Notes: generated by a model from the sequence alone, not told the origin. Numbered from the stretch's first letter, positions 36,105-44,941 are shown. The stretch: 64,000 nt of DNA from Nitrospinaceae bacterium UBA7883 (GCA_002500605.1 DLRR01000021.1:124001-188000); one strand, 5' to 3'. Numbers and translations are program-made.

Positions 36105-37109
36105 ATGAAACTACGAGTCTTATTTTTATTTACAATTTTACTTGCACTAGTATCGGTGCACAGTAAAACTACTAATATTGCCGAGGGTATTACTATTTCC
36201 GGCTTTGTGGACACTAGTTACTACAGCAATGCATTGGACGGGTCATCAACTTTTGGCCTTGATCAGGCTGAAGTTGATTTTGAAAAAACTGTTGAAGGGC
36301 TAGGCGGGCTTAGGTTGGACCTTCAGCATTTAAATAACACGGATACTGGTGATGAAGTAATGGAACAGGGTTACGTATGGTTAGATTTGACTGCTGGTAC
36401 AAACCTCACTTTCGGCAAGTTTAATGCTCCAATAGGCTTTGAACTAGGCGACCCCAACGAAATGTACCAATTTTCCCACGCCATGGTATTTGATTACGGT
36501 CTACCAGGAAATCTTACTGGTGCAATGGTTTCAGGTGGATCCGGCATAATCGATTTTGCTGTTTACGCTGTTAACGGCTGGGACCTTATTGCAGATGACA
36601 ACAAAGAAAAGACTATTGGAGGTAGAATTGGCTTAACCCCAATGGAAGGTGTAAACCTAGGTGTGTCACACATATCTGGTAAAGAGGGTGCAGCATCGGA
36701 CAATCTATCGGTTCTCGATGTTGACTTAACAATTACTACGATTGAAAACCTTACAATCGGTGGCGAATTCAATTCTGGGACACATGCAAAAGCTTCAGTT
36801 GTAACAGCTGGGGCAGACGCAACTTGGGCCGGATGGTTGGTCATGGCCAATTACGCTTTCACTGACAAGGTGGCTCTTACATTGCGCTATGATGAGTTTG
36901 ATGACAAAGACGGTGCACGTCTCGGATCCGGTATTACGGAAAAACGAAATGCAGTTACTATTAGCCCGAGCTACGCAATAGGCGATGGTTTTGGGGTGTT
37001 AGCTGAGTATAGGTTGACTAAATCGAATCAGAAGGTTTTCGCTGATGCAGATGGAAACTTACAAGATAGCATTTCAGAAATGGCTGTTGAGTTTACTTAC
37101 TCTTTTTAA
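36105..37109 (+). CDS. Outer-membrane beta-barrel porin, OmpL-like
   Basis: A 334-residue protein with a signal peptide (residues 1-20, ending VSVHS) and a long run of alternating hydrophobic strands ending in the aromatic MAVEFTYSF, the standard outer-membrane insertion signal. Motifs such as TISGFVDTSYY at the start, TNLTFGKFNAPIGFE, and the internal repeats of glycine-turn strands match the beta-barrel porin group related to OmpL/PF07642. It likely forms a general or sugar-selective channel. The start at 36105 is supported by GGAGG at 36091-36095, nine bases upstream; an earlier in-frame start at 36087 is worse. It is monocistronic, with operator-like repeats upstream. Confidence 0.8.
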   Translation: MKLRVLFLFTILLALVSVHSKTTNIAEGITISGFVDTSYYSNALDGSSTFGLDQAEVDFEKTVEGLGGLRLDLQHLNNTDTGDEVMEQGYVWLDLTAGTNLTFGKFNAPIGFELGDPNEMYQFSHAMVFDYGLPGNLTGAMVSGGSGIIDFAVYAVNGWDLIADDNKEKTIGGRIGLTPMEGVNLGVSHISGKEGAASDNLSVLDVDLTITTIENLTIGGEFNSGTHAKASVVTAGADATWAGWLVMANYAFTDKVALTLRYDEFDDKDGARLGSGITEKRNAVTISPSYAIGDGFGVLAEYRLTKSNQKVFADADGNLQDSISEMAVEFTYSF

Positions 37110-37224
37110 TTGGTTGAGAATGGTAAATGAAGTCTTAAAGAAAGTTGAGGCAACAACAAGGCCTTTTAAAGTAGAGAATGTGAAAGGTGCTTTTAACCAA
37201 CAGCTACGGTAACCAAAAAAATCG

Positions 37225-37251
37225 CTGGCAGGAAAATATTTGTCCTGCCAG
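37225..37251 (-). terminator. Nine-pair hairpin with minus-strand T-run
   Basis: CTGGCAGGA (37225-37233) pairs with TCCTGCCAG (37243-37251). The seven A just before it on the plus strand (37215-37221) become a T-run after the hairpin on the minus strand, so it would end minus-strand transcription, or act as a structure in the porin 3' end. Confidence 0.4.
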
Positions 37252-37685
37252 TAGAAGGGACTATACGTATTTGAACTGGCAAATGTGGTGTTTAACATTA
37301 TAACTAAATGAATAACAACAAAGGAGTTTCCCTTGTTATTATGGTGGTTTCCTTTAGCTTTAATTGAACCATTTCAAGGTTAACAAGAGTTGCAGATGGA
37401 CGATAATCTGCACCAGCAAACATGGTGCAGACATTATTGGCTTTTCAGGTGATAAATTATGGTATTCTCTGTCATCCTTTACGATGTAGTTTAGATTTGC
37501 AATCCTAATCGGTGTGATTGTAGCGGATCTCGGTAATGGGATATGGGGACTATTTGCCATTGGGTGTTTTAAAGACTGAACAGGCTTTATGAGTGGTGGT
37601 GGATTTGTACTGTTCTTGGCACTTAATTCAGCGTTGGTTTGTCAAGAATATCTGTAGCCATTTCACCATTTTAAAGGGTAGTTTA

Positions 37686-37737
37686 TTTCATATGAAACTG
37701 GTGACAACAACGATCATAATCATTAAGTTTAATGATT
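37686..37737 (+). promoter_or_regulatory. Two palindromes upstream of glnA, possible operators
   Basis: TTTCATATGAAA (37686-37697) and, 20 bases further on, AATCATTAA-GT-TTAATGATT (37718-37737, nine pairs with a two-base centre). The second lies about 43 bases before the glnA ATG. Both are perfect and fit dimeric repressors or activators; they do not match known nitrogen-regulator consensus sequences that I can recognise. Confidence 0.4.
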
Positions 37738-37779
37738 TGATGTCACCTCATCTAACGTCATAGTTTGGAGGAAAGATTG

Positions 37780-39192
37780 ATGACGCCAAAAGAGGTTATT
37801 AAATTAGCAGAAAAAAACAATGCTGTTATGTTCGATGTTAAGTTTCTTGATTTGCCAGGCATATGGCAGCACTGTTCATTTCCAGTGTCAGAGTTGTCAG
37901 AGGATATATTTCAGGATGGCTTGGGGTTTGACGGTTCATCCATTAGAGGTTGGAAAGCAATCAACAATTCTGACATGTTGATCATCCCTGACCCTACCAC
38001 AGCAATAATGGATCCATTCACAAAATATCCTACTCTTTCGCTAGTGGCAAACATAGCAGACCCTATAACAATGGAAAAATACAGCCGTGACCCGCGAAAC
38101 GTAGCTATGAAAGCGGAAGCATACCTCAAATCAACTGGTATAGCTGACACTTGCTATTTCGGTCCTGAGGCAGAGTTTTTTGTATTTGATGATATTCGTT
38201 ACCAAAGTGATGAATCTGGTGCGTTTTACCAAGTAGATTCTGTGGAAGCGCAGTGGAACACAGGTCGAGAAGAAGACCCCAACTTAGGTTATAAACCAAG
38301 ATACAAGGAAGGTTACTTCCCTGTTCCACCAACAGATACTTTAATGGATATACGCTCTGAGATGGCCATGGTTATGCAAGAAAGCGGTATCGACGTTGAA
38401 GCACACCACCATGAGGTTGCCACCGCTGGTCAAGGTGAGATCGATATGCGATTCTCCCCACTGCTCAAAATGGCTGACAACCTGATGCTGTTCAAGTACA
38501 TCATCAGAAATGTTGCAAAAAAACACAATAAAACTGCCACCTTTATGCCGAAGCCAGTGTGGAATGATAATGGCTCTGGTATGCATGTCCACCAGTCATT
38601 GTGGAAAGCTGGCAAACCCTTGTTTGCAGGCGATAAATATGGTGGACTCTCTGAGATGGGACTGCACTACATTGGCGGGATACTTAAACATGCCAGAGCA
38701 CTCGCGGCTCTAGTAGCCCCAACTACGAATTCATACAAGCGCCTTGTTCCTGGTTTTGAGGCCCCTGTTAATTTGGCTTACTCCTCAAGGAATAGATCGG
38801 CCGCAATTCGTATCCCGATGTATTCTACAAGTCCAAAAGCCAAGCGCATCGAGCTTCGTTTCCCAGATCCATCCTGCAACCCATACCTGGCCTTTGCTGC
38901 CATGATGATGGCTGGCCTGGATGGGGTGCAAAACAAAATTGACCCTGGGCAACCTCTCGACAAGGATATCTACGGACTCACACCAGAAGAGTTATCTGAG
39001 ATTCCGGCTCTACCGGGAAGTCTTGATGAATCGCTTGATGCTTTGGAAGCTGATCAGGATTTCTTACTTAAAGGTGATGTCTTTACACAAGATGTAATAG
39101 ATGTTTGGCTCAGTTACAAAAGGGAAAACGAAGTTGCTGAACTTCGGCTAAGACCACATCCATATGAATTTACGATGTATTACGATATCTGA
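37780..39192 (+). CDS. glnA: Glutamine synthetase, type I
   Basis: GlnA makes glutamine from glutamate, ammonia and ATP. The 470-residue protein has the beta-grasp N-domain with DGSSIRGW, the catalytic core with DIRSEMAMVMQ, HHHEVATAGQ, the NDNGSGMHVHQ ammonium/ATP loop, and RNRSAAIRIP. The tail includes the adenylylation-loop-type segment around YGLTPEEL. Length matches the beta-type GSI. I place the start at ATG 37780 because GGAGG lies eight bases upstream; an earlier TTG at 37765 overlaps that site. It is followed by a strong terminator, so it is monocistronic. Two upstream palindromes suggest regulation that is not the usual NtrC. Confidence 0.95.
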   Translation: MTPKEVIKLAEKNNAVMFDVKFLDLPGIWQHCSFPVSELSEDIFQDGLGFDGSSIRGWKAINNSDMLIIPDPTTAIMDPFTKYPTLSLVANIADPITMEKYSRDPRNVAMKAEAYLKSTGIADTCYFGPEAEFFVFDDIRYQSDESGAFYQVDSVEAQWNTGREEDPNLGYKPRYKEGYFPVPPTDTLMDIRSEMAMVMQESGIDVEAHHHEVATAGQGEIDMRFSPLLKMADNLMLFKYIIRNVAKKHNKTATFMPKPVWNDNGSGMHVHQSLWKAGKPLFAGDKYGGLSEMGLHYIGGILKHARALAALVAPTTNSYKRLVPGFEAPVNLAYSSRNRSAAIRIPMYSTSPKAKRIELRFPDPSCNPYLAFAAMMMAGLDGVQNKIDPGQPLDKDIYGLTPEELSEIPALPGSLDESLDALEADQDFLLKGDVFTQDVIDVWLSYKRENEVAELRLRPHPYEFTMYYDI

Positions 39193-39201
39193 TTTTATTT
39201 T

Positions 39202-39240
39202 CGACCCGCTGGTTGGGAAGTCTACCAGCGGGTCGCTTTT
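39202..39240 (+). terminator. Strong intrinsic terminator after glnA
   Basis: CGACCCGCTGGT (39202-39213) pairs perfectly with ACCAGCGGGTCG (39224-39235) over twelve pairs, with a ten-base loop and CTTTTAA following. It begins ten bases after the glnA stop codon. Confidence 0.9.
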
Positions 39241-39367
39241 AATCTGCTTTCCTGCCAAAAACTTCCCTATGCCAAAATAATTTGATATCAAGCTTTGATT
39301 GAAACGGCTGCATATGTACGGCCTACAAAAAAATAACCAAATATTGCGCTTTACAGAAAAAATTTTC

Positions 39368-39424
39368 TTGACAGCTAAAAATGATTCTTGGAGTATTGAC
39401 GCTCTCATCGGTATTATTTAATGG
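39368..39424 (+). promoter_or_regulatory. Candidate promoter(s) for the cytochrome c gene
   Basis: A perfect TTGACA is at 39368-39373 with no good -10 at normal spacing. A second set, TTGACG at 39396-39401 and TAATGG at 39419-39424 with a 17-base spacer, is more complete. Either would serve the cytochrome gene 80-130 bases downstream. Evidence is weak. Confidence 0.35.
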
Positions 39425-39507
39425 TTTGTAAAGATACCTGCGTAACACCTTGGGTTGTAGGAGCTGCTTACTGCAAGCAAAAAACCAGAAATTAGAAAGG
39501 AAACAAA

Positions 39508-39906
39508 GTGAAAAAATATGTTTGGGAAATCGTTGCACTGGGTATTGTTGTAATAGTCGCCGTCTCCGGATCAACGGTTGCTGCTAGTGACGTTAATAAT
39601 GGTAAACGCCTTTGGAAGAAAGCCAAATGCAATACCTGCCATTACTATAACAAAAAAAAGAAAAAGGTCGGTCCCACCGTTATGGGTGTAACAAAAAAAC
39701 GAAGTGAAGCCTGGCTAGTTAAATGGCTAAAAGATCCCCAAGGAACATGGGAAGAGAATGATGCCGAAACGCAGGAAATGAGAAAGTGGAAAAAAAGAGC
39801 CATAAAAGCAAAAAGAACGAAAATGAAAATCAAAAAGCTTTCTGATGAACAGGTAGCAGACCTAGTTGCCTTTCTCAAGGCTAATGACAAGGAATATACT
39901 CCTTAA
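39508..39906 (+). CDS. Lysine-rich monoheme cytochrome c
   Basis: A 132-residue exported class I cytochrome c. The signal peptide or anchor is residues 1-26 (VALGIVVIVAVSGSTVAAS). The heme motif CNTCH is at 41-45, preceded by the usual GKRLWKKAKC. A likely axial Met is Met106 in TKMKI, and the C-terminal helix LSDEQVADLVAFL is standard. It is unusual in its charge: five consecutive Lys after the heme site and a very basic stretch at residues 91-110, giving a strongly positive surface. It is preceded by AGAAAGGAAA and starts at GTG. Its electron partner is unknown; nothing redox-related is adjacent. Confidence 0.85.
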   Translation: MKKYVWEIVALGIVVIVAVSGSTVAASDVNNGKRLWKKAKCNTCHYYNKKKKKVGPTVMGVTKKRSEAWLVKWLKDPQGTWEENDAETQEMRKWKKRAIKAKRTKMKIKKLSDEQVADLVAFLKANDKEYTP

Positions 39907-39921
39907 AATCAACTAAACATT

Positions 39922-39973
39922 CCTTATTACTTAAACTGGCGTGGGTCCCGCGTTAGTTTAAGCAATAATAAGG
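39922..39973 (+). terminator. Long near-perfect hairpin after the cytochrome gene
   Basis: CCTTATTA (39922-39929) pairs with TAATAAGG (39966-39973), and CTTAAACT pairs with AGTTTAAG inside it, with a CG-rich core joined by G-U pairs. The outer and inner arms make about 24 pairs in RNA. It lies between convergent genes and could end both transcripts. Confidence 0.6.
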
Positions 39974-40037
39974 GTGTTAATCTGTTAGACCTGCAATTTT
40001 TCACTGGTTCTAGTTTTAGTGCCAACACATTTCGACA

Positions 40038-40967
40038 TCAGCGATCGTATACAATTGCATCATAGCTTTTTAAGTCTAGCCCGAGCTCTGCTCGAAGAGT
40101 ATTTAATATCAATTTGTTAATATTCATGAGCAACATATTAGATTCTGCTGGCTTTAGATAAAGTCGTACTGACGCTTCGTCCACCACCTCCTCATACGAG
40201 TTTATAAAACTAACTACAGTATTAACCTCTCCGGGGACCCAAATGAACTCTTGCTCAATTGCATCAACAATTTCCCGTACAACAAAATCATTTATGAAGT
40301 CTGACTCAATTTTTGCTAGAAAATCGCTTTCTAAGGAGAAGTTGCTAAACTCGCTATCATATTTTTCTACCAAAGCTTGGGCTGCATGTTCAAGACGCTC
40401 TATAGCAATATTCATCCTCTCCTCCCTCTCAGCTGAGATCATAGGCACACGAAACTTTCCTTTTTGCGTAGGACCTAAAGTTGCAGGTTCAATAAAGTTT
40501 ATAAGGTCACCAATCTGCTTTTCAGAACTCTCTCCGTACTCAGATGGATCGAAAGGGGTAAAAGTGTCTGTAAGCGTTCCAATTGTTATATCAGCTGTAA
40601 CGATGTTTACATCCAGATTTTCATCAGGCGGAACCTCAAACTCTCCGTTTACATACATTACAGGGCCAAACTCATCAAACTCTATGGCAACCACCTTTAC
40701 TTCAAATATGCCACTATCTTCTGCTTGAAGTCGGGCGGAGTTGGCCAATTTGTCTACAGTCGAGACCTTGGCCATCGGTCCTGCTAATCTTTCATCTCGC
40801 TCTTTAGCAACAAGCACAGGTGTATAGAATTTCCATCTCGGTTTCTCATCTTTCTGTGAATTTTGTGCCCGTCTATCCTCAGTTAAGTCATCGGTTTGCA
40901 TCCGCGATGCGATAGCAAGAATCAAGGCAAACCCAACTGCCATCCATGCCCAGCTATCAACACCCAT
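40038..40967 (-). CDS. Unknown protein with one N-terminal membrane anchor
   Basis: A 309-residue protein that I do not recognise. Residues 5-21 (SWAWMAVGFALILAIAS) form a single membrane helix, so the rest is probably on one side, either as an anchored extracytoplasmic domain or in the cytoplasm. The part up to about 170 is rich in beta and acidic residues (VVAIEFDEFGPVMYVNGEF; DITIGTLTDTFTPFDP), and 180-309 is mainly helical, with an acidic helix pair and a hydrophobic end LLLMNINKLILNTL. There are no Cys. It is in line with the DnaJ-like gene, 186 bases downstream of it. Function unknown. Confidence 0.6.
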   Translation of the reverse strand: MGVDSWAWMAVGFALILAIASRMQTDDLTEDRRAQNSQKDEKPRWKFYTPVLVAKERDERLAGPMAKVSTVDKLANSARLQAEDSGIFEVKVVAIEFDEFGPVMYVNGEFEVPPDENLDVNIVTADITIGTLTDTFTPFDPSEYGESSEKQIGDLINFIEPATLGPTQKGKFRVPMISAEREERMNIAIERLEHAAQALVEKYDSEFSNFSLESDFLAKIESDFINDFVVREIVDAIEQEFIWVPGEVNTVVSFINSYEEVVDEASVRLYLKPAESNMLLMNINKLILNTLRAELGLDLKSYDAIVYDR

Positions 40968-41153
40968 ATGCCCTATTCTCCTTACATTTAACCTTACATG
41001 ACTATAGAAATAGTTTTTATGTTCAGTTTATTCTTGCACCTAATCAGGCAAGTTATTTGGTTCTTCTTTTATTTTATACGGTTTTAGCTTGCAAGCGCCT
41101 CAAAAGATTAAAGACTGCTTTCCCCAAAATTGATTAGCAGGCATAAGCCATGG

Positions 41154-42107
41154 CTAAAGGTTTATTTTAGCAAGCTTCTTAGCTAGTTCTTTGTGCTCTT
41201 TGGATATTTTATCCGGAACTTCCACGTTTAGGGTAACATATAGATCTCCTGATTTACTCTTGCCCAGTATTGGTGCTCCAGCCCCTTTGATACGTATTTT
41301 TTTTGACGGTTCATACCCAGCTTTAACCTTTAACTCCCTTGAGCCACCAAGCGTTGGAACCTCAATGGAACCTCCAATTATTAGCGCTGAGTATTTAATA
41401 GGACTTTCAACGTAAAGGTCAGACCCTATCCTTTTAAAACGAGAATCTTCCTTAACCGTTATTTCTATATAAAGATCGCCATTAGGGCCACCCATTCCAG
41501 GACCTCCAGAACCTTTCATACGAAGTTTCTTCCCAGTCTCGATCCCTGGAGGAATTTTTACAGTCAAGGTCTTTATGCCTTGGTGTGTATTAATGGAAAT
41601 TGTTTTTTCAACTCCTTCCATTGCCTCGTTAAATTCTATTGTCATTTCAGTAGTCAAATCATGGCCTCTTGCTCTACTGTTCCCCATTCTTGGACCACCT
41701 CCGTACGTCTGGTCAAAACTAAAGCCACCACCCGGAGAGGCATCAAACCGAAATCCCCTAGCACCGCCTCGACCAGTCTGCTGTCCAGTAAAGAATTGTC
41801 CAAACGATTCTTCACCAATGCCAAATTCACGCAAAATATCTCCCAAGTTTGAATTGCCAAAAATATCTTCCTGGGAAAAACGTTGCCGGAAGCTATCGTG
41901 GCCAAATCTATCGTATTGGGCCCGTTTATCGCTATCAGATAGGACAGCGTATGCCTCACTTATTGATTTGAATTTGATTTCGGCAGTTTTGTCTTCTGGG
42001 TTTTTATCAGGGTGGTATTTTTTTGCTAAACGACGGTATGCTTTTTTAATCTCAGTCTCAGACGCCGATCTGCCAACACCAAGAATTTCATAATAATCTT
42101 TACTCAT
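41154..42107 (-). CDS. DnaJ-type chaperone lacking the zinc finger (CbpA-like)
   Basis: A 317-residue Hsp40 co-chaperone. The J domain is residues 1-70 with HPD at 32-34. A Gly/Phe-rich linker (about 75-140: GGARGF, SPGGGF, GGGPRM) leads into two C-terminal substrate-binding beta domains (KIPPGIETGKKLRMKG; LKVKAGYEPSKKIRIKG). The four-cysteine zinc finger of DnaJ is missing, as in CbpA/type II members. It stimulates DnaK and holds unfolded protein. It is not next to dnaK or grpE. The gene lies between nth and the unknown 40038 gene on the same strand. Confidence 0.9.
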   Translation of the reverse strand: MSKDYYEILGVGRSASETEIKKAYRRLAKKYHPDKNPEDKTAEIKFKSISEAYAVLSDSDKRAQYDRFGHDSFRQRFSQEDIFGNSNLGDILREFGIGEESFGQFFTGQQTGRGGARGFRFDASPGGGFSFDQTYGGGPRMGNSRARGHDLTTEMTIEFNEAMEGVEKTISINTHQGIKTLTVKIPPGIETGKKLRMKGSGGPGMGGPNGDLYIEITVKEDSRFKRIGSDLYVESPIKYSALIIGGSIEVPTLGGSRELKVKAGYEPSKKIRIKGAGAPILGKSKSGDLYVTLNVEVPDKISKEHKELAKKLAKINL

Positions 42108-42239
42108 AAGACCATATCTAAATTTTTCAAAGCCATTATCATGGTAAGCCGTTATATTTGTATTATTACGGTGTTTCTTTCTTCCCTATAGTTTATTGGT
42201 TCTGGTCATGCAAAAGTCAAGATAATTGATTTAATTTTT

Positions 42240-42902
42240 TTACCTTGATTTTCTTACACCAACTTTTGGGCACATTCCAGCTAGCTTGCATTTGGAACAC
42301 ATTGGTGAAACTGGTTTGCAAAGGTTTTGACCAAACGTGACCAACAAATCATTAAATTCTATCCAGTATTTCTCAGGTAACTTGTTGCGTAATGCCATCT
42401 CCGTTTTATCTGGATTCTTCGTATCCACATATCCCCATATATTGCAAATACGGTGTACATGGGTATCTACACATATTCCGAGCTTGCTGTAACCAAGTGT
42501 CACCACTAGATTAGCAGTTTTACGACCTACACCCTTTAATGATACAAGCTGTTCAATAGTATCTGGTGTTTTGCTGTCATATTTATCTATTAGTGTTTGA
42601 GATACCTCCCTAACAGTGTTCGCCTTATTTCTATAAAAGCCAACCGGGTAGATTAGTTTTTCTATTTCCTCAGCTGGCAGGTTGGCAATTTCTTTTGGTG
42701 TTTCGGCAACCGCGAACAGTCTTTTGGATGCTGCTGCTGTTTGCTTGTCCCTAGTTCGTAGTGATAAAATACAACTAATCAATACAAGAAAAGCACTTCT
42801 TTTATTTCCTCTGCTGTAGATAGTCACTATCGGGACTTCCCACTTTTTAACTTCCCTACGCAATATTCTAATCACTTTAGTAATGTCAAATTTAATCTTC
42901 AC
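42240..42902 (-). CDS. nth: Endonuclease III (DNA glycosylase/AP lyase)
   Basis: A base-excision repair enzyme for oxidised pyrimidines. The 220-residue protein has the helix-hairpin-helix LKGVGRKTANLVV with catalytic Lys128, Asp146 in CVDTHVH, and a C-terminal [4Fe-4S] motif Cys-x6-Cys-x2-Cys-x5-Cys (CKPVSPMCSKCKLAGMC). These are the canonical set. The start is GTG at 42902 with a run of G six bases upstream. Its direction is shared with the two downstream minus-strand genes. Confidence 0.94.
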   Translation of the reverse strand: MKIKFDITKVIRILRREVKKWEVPIVTIYSRGNKRSAFLVLISCILSLRTRDKQTAAASKRLFAVAETPKEIANLPAEEIEKLIYPVGFYRNKANTVREVSQTLIDKYDSKTPDTIEQLVSLKGVGRKTANLVVTLGYSKLGICVDTHVHRICNIWGYVDTKNPDKTEMALRNKLPEKYWIEFNDLLVTFGQNLCKPVSPMCSKCKLAGMCPKVGVRKSR

Positions 42903-43159
42903 CTAAAGCCCCCAAGAGTGTCTTATTGCTCATAGAACAGAAAAACTCAATTTACTGCCTTCTTGCTAAAGCTATGTATGATATTAGCACTCAAAGGCAG
43001 TTGGCTCGGGTTAGAATATCATCATTAAAGTTTAAGTATTGATAAGAGTAATCAAAAGATACTTCAGCCGGATATGAGCAGTGAAGCTATCGTAGGTTTA
43101 ACTGATAAAAGAGGAATACAAATAATACAAGGAACTTCATGCAGTTTAAATTATAAATT

Positions 43160-44101
43160 ATGTTTCCTAATCCGCGAATTGCAGCTAGTGCCTGTCTGAT
43201 GGGAAAACCCACCCGTTATGATGGTGGAAATAAAAAGTCCCACATTCTTGCCTGCCAAGTTTCTAAGGTTTTTGAGTTAATATCCGTGTGTCCTGAAGTT
43301 GATATTGGATTACCTACTCCTAGAAATCCTGTCGCGCTTGTGCAAAATTTCGATGTTCAGCTTATCGGCACAATTGATAATGACAAGGATATCACTAATG
43401 AAATAGTTGACTACTCCCGAAGGTTTGCTAGGCAGAACGCAATTATATGCGGTTTAATAGTAAAGGCCTCTTCGCCTAGCTGCGGTTATAAAAGTGCAAC
43501 AGTTTACAGGAAGAGCGGGAAAAGCCGATATGGTGTAAATGGTTTATTTACATCAGCTTTTTTGGCTGCAAAACCATGGGTACCGATCATCGACGAAAAC
43601 GATTTACAAAACTTAGATATGAGAATTTTTTTTATAGAAGCTGCACTGGCCTTGCACGATTTTCTGTCATTAGCTGAATCTCATATAAATAGTGAAACTT
43701 TGCGACAATTCCATGATCGGCAAAGGTTGTTTGTAGCTTCTCGAAGCCAAAGGGCTCAGTCTGCCTTAGACAAAGCTCTGTTAAACAATGGAACGGTACA
43801 AGATAAGTTTAAAGCTACAAAAATGCTATTCTTAAAGACAGTCAAAAGACGACCGACCAAAAAAAAACAAGCCAAGGCAATGCTAGGGAGTCTCAAAACA
43901 ATAAAAGGTAAACTCGCACCTGCGGCCTACAATAAAGTGTCGGCGATGATTGCAAGGTATGGTAGAGGCAAAACCTTTAACTATCCCGACGTACTGGAAA
44001 GTCTTAAGCTAGTCACTTTAGAGTCGGGTGATGCTCTATTAAAATCACAGTCGTGCTTGAATTACTCTAAGCCAGTATTGAATCTATTAAAATTAATCTG
44101 A
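43160..44101 (+). CDS. DUF523 (TudS-like) plus DUF1722 fusion protein
   Basis: A 313-residue two-domain protein. The N-terminal half is DUF523, the fold of the thiouracil desulfurase TudS, which holds a [4Fe-4S] cluster: Cys12 in ASACLMGKPTRYDGG, Cys44 in SVCPEVDIGLPTPR and Cys108 in KASSPSCGYKS. The C-terminal half is DUF1722 (YbgA-like), helical and basic with RRPTKKKQAKAML. TudS removes sulfur from thiouracils; whether this fused form does the same is unknown. A six-codon mini-frame MQFKL with a better ribosome binding site ends four bases before the start and may couple to it. Confidence 0.82.
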   Translation: MFPNPRIAASACLMGKPTRYDGGNKKSHILACQVSKVFELISVCPEVDIGLPTPRNPVALVQNFDVQLIGTIDNDKDITNEIVDYSRRFARQNAIICGLIVKASSPSCGYKSATVYRKSGKSRYGVNGLFTSAFLAAKPWVPIIDENDLQNLDMRIFFIEAALALHDFLSLAESHINSETLRQFHDRQRLFVASRSQRAQSALDKALLNNGTVQDKFKATKMLFLKTVKRRPTKKKQAKAMLGSLKTIKGKLAPAAYNKVSAMIARYGRGKTFNYPDVLESLKLVTLESGDALLKSQSCLNYSKPVLNLLKLI

Positions 44102-44218
44102 ATGGCGAGGCCTAGTAAGCACTCAAAGTGTAAAAGGCATTGCTGTAGACTAAAAACTCTGGAGTAGCTTAGAGATTATAATGTTAACATTGACGCTAAA
44201 GTTTAATTAGGACAATAG

Positions 44219-44908
44219 ATGCAAGAAATAATTTGGCAAGTTGCGATTATGGCTATACCGATAGTGCTGGCAGTAGTTTTACACGAAGTGGCACATGGGT
44301 ATGTTGCGTGGCTCAGAGGTGATGACACTGCACTGCAAATGGGAAGATTAACCCTAAACCCAATAGCTCATGTTGATTGGTTTGGAACCGTTGCCTTACC
44401 AATTATTTTCTACAACCTAACAGGGTTTCTGTTTGCGTACGCAAAACCAGTTCCAGTAAACTTTTCTAATTTACAAAACCCTAAACACGATATGGTTTTT
44501 GTAGCGGCAGCCGGTCCTCTTACCAACATACTTCTAGCCATGATTTCTGCTGCTTTACTTAAAACTATGGTCTGGCAATATCCCGATGTGGCTATAGAAG
44601 TAAGCGGCATACTAGGTAACCAAAACTCTGAATCTGACTTCTCGATATTAGCTAGAGTTATTATGTTACTTCACTTCTCCGTTTTAATTAATGTTATCTT
44701 GGCATTGATAAACCTAATTCCTGTGCCTCCAGCTGATGGCGGTCGAATCGTTACAGGGATGCTACCTGACAGCATGGCTCGTTCCTACGCAAAAATGGAG
44801 CCCATTGGAATGTTTATTCTAATATTCATCCTATTTGCGAACCCGGGTAATATTTTGAACTGGACAATTTACCCGCTCATCAGCATCATTTTAGATCTAT
44901 TGCGGTAA
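44219..44908 (+). CDS. Site-2 protease (M50) membrane metalloprotease, YwhC-like
   Basis: A 229-residue intramembrane zinc protease without PDZ. The zinc motif HEVAH is at residues 22-26 in the first helix, then the family motif GRLTLNPIAHVDWFGT, a further set of hydrophobic helices, and NLIPVPPADGGRI with the third zinc ligand Asp. These match the small M50B group. It is separate in sequence from rseP in the same window. Substrate unknown. It lies 33 bases before trpS on the same strand. Confidence 0.87.
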   Translation: MQEIIWQVAIMAIPIVLAVVLHEVAHGYVAWLRGDDTALQMGRLTLNPIAHVDWFGTVALPIIFYNLTGFLFAYAKPVPVNFSNLQNPKHDMVFVAAAGPLTNILLAMISAALLKTMVWQYPDVAIEVSGILGNQNSESDFSILARVIMLLHFSVLINVILALINLIPVPPADGGRIVTGMLPDSMARSYAKMEPIGMFILIFILFANPGNILNWTIYPLISIILDLLR

Positions 44909-44941
44909 ATCAAAAGAACATTGTGCAGCAAAAACTATATT

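Larger units (their letters stand above)
37110..37779. other. Gap between porin and glnA: hairpins and palindromes, no gene
   Basis: No gene is supported in these 670 bases. Four structures are visible: a nine-pair hairpin at 37225-37251, an AATAACAA/TTGTTATT hairpin at 37311-37340, a 12-base palindrome TTTCATATGAAA at 37686-37697, and a 20-base palindrome at 37718-37737. The short reading frames here have no family likeness. Confidence 0.5.

Noticed and set aside
37607..37625. TTGGCAC followed by GC, possible sigma54 promoter before glnA
   Set aside because: The GG-to-GC spacing is 11, not 10, and the -12 element does not read TTGC.
40243..40728. 161-codon plus-strand frame opposite the unknown 40038 gene
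   Set aside because: Ser-rich shadow frame. The minus-strand frame is longer, has a start and membrane helix, and is in line with its neighbours.
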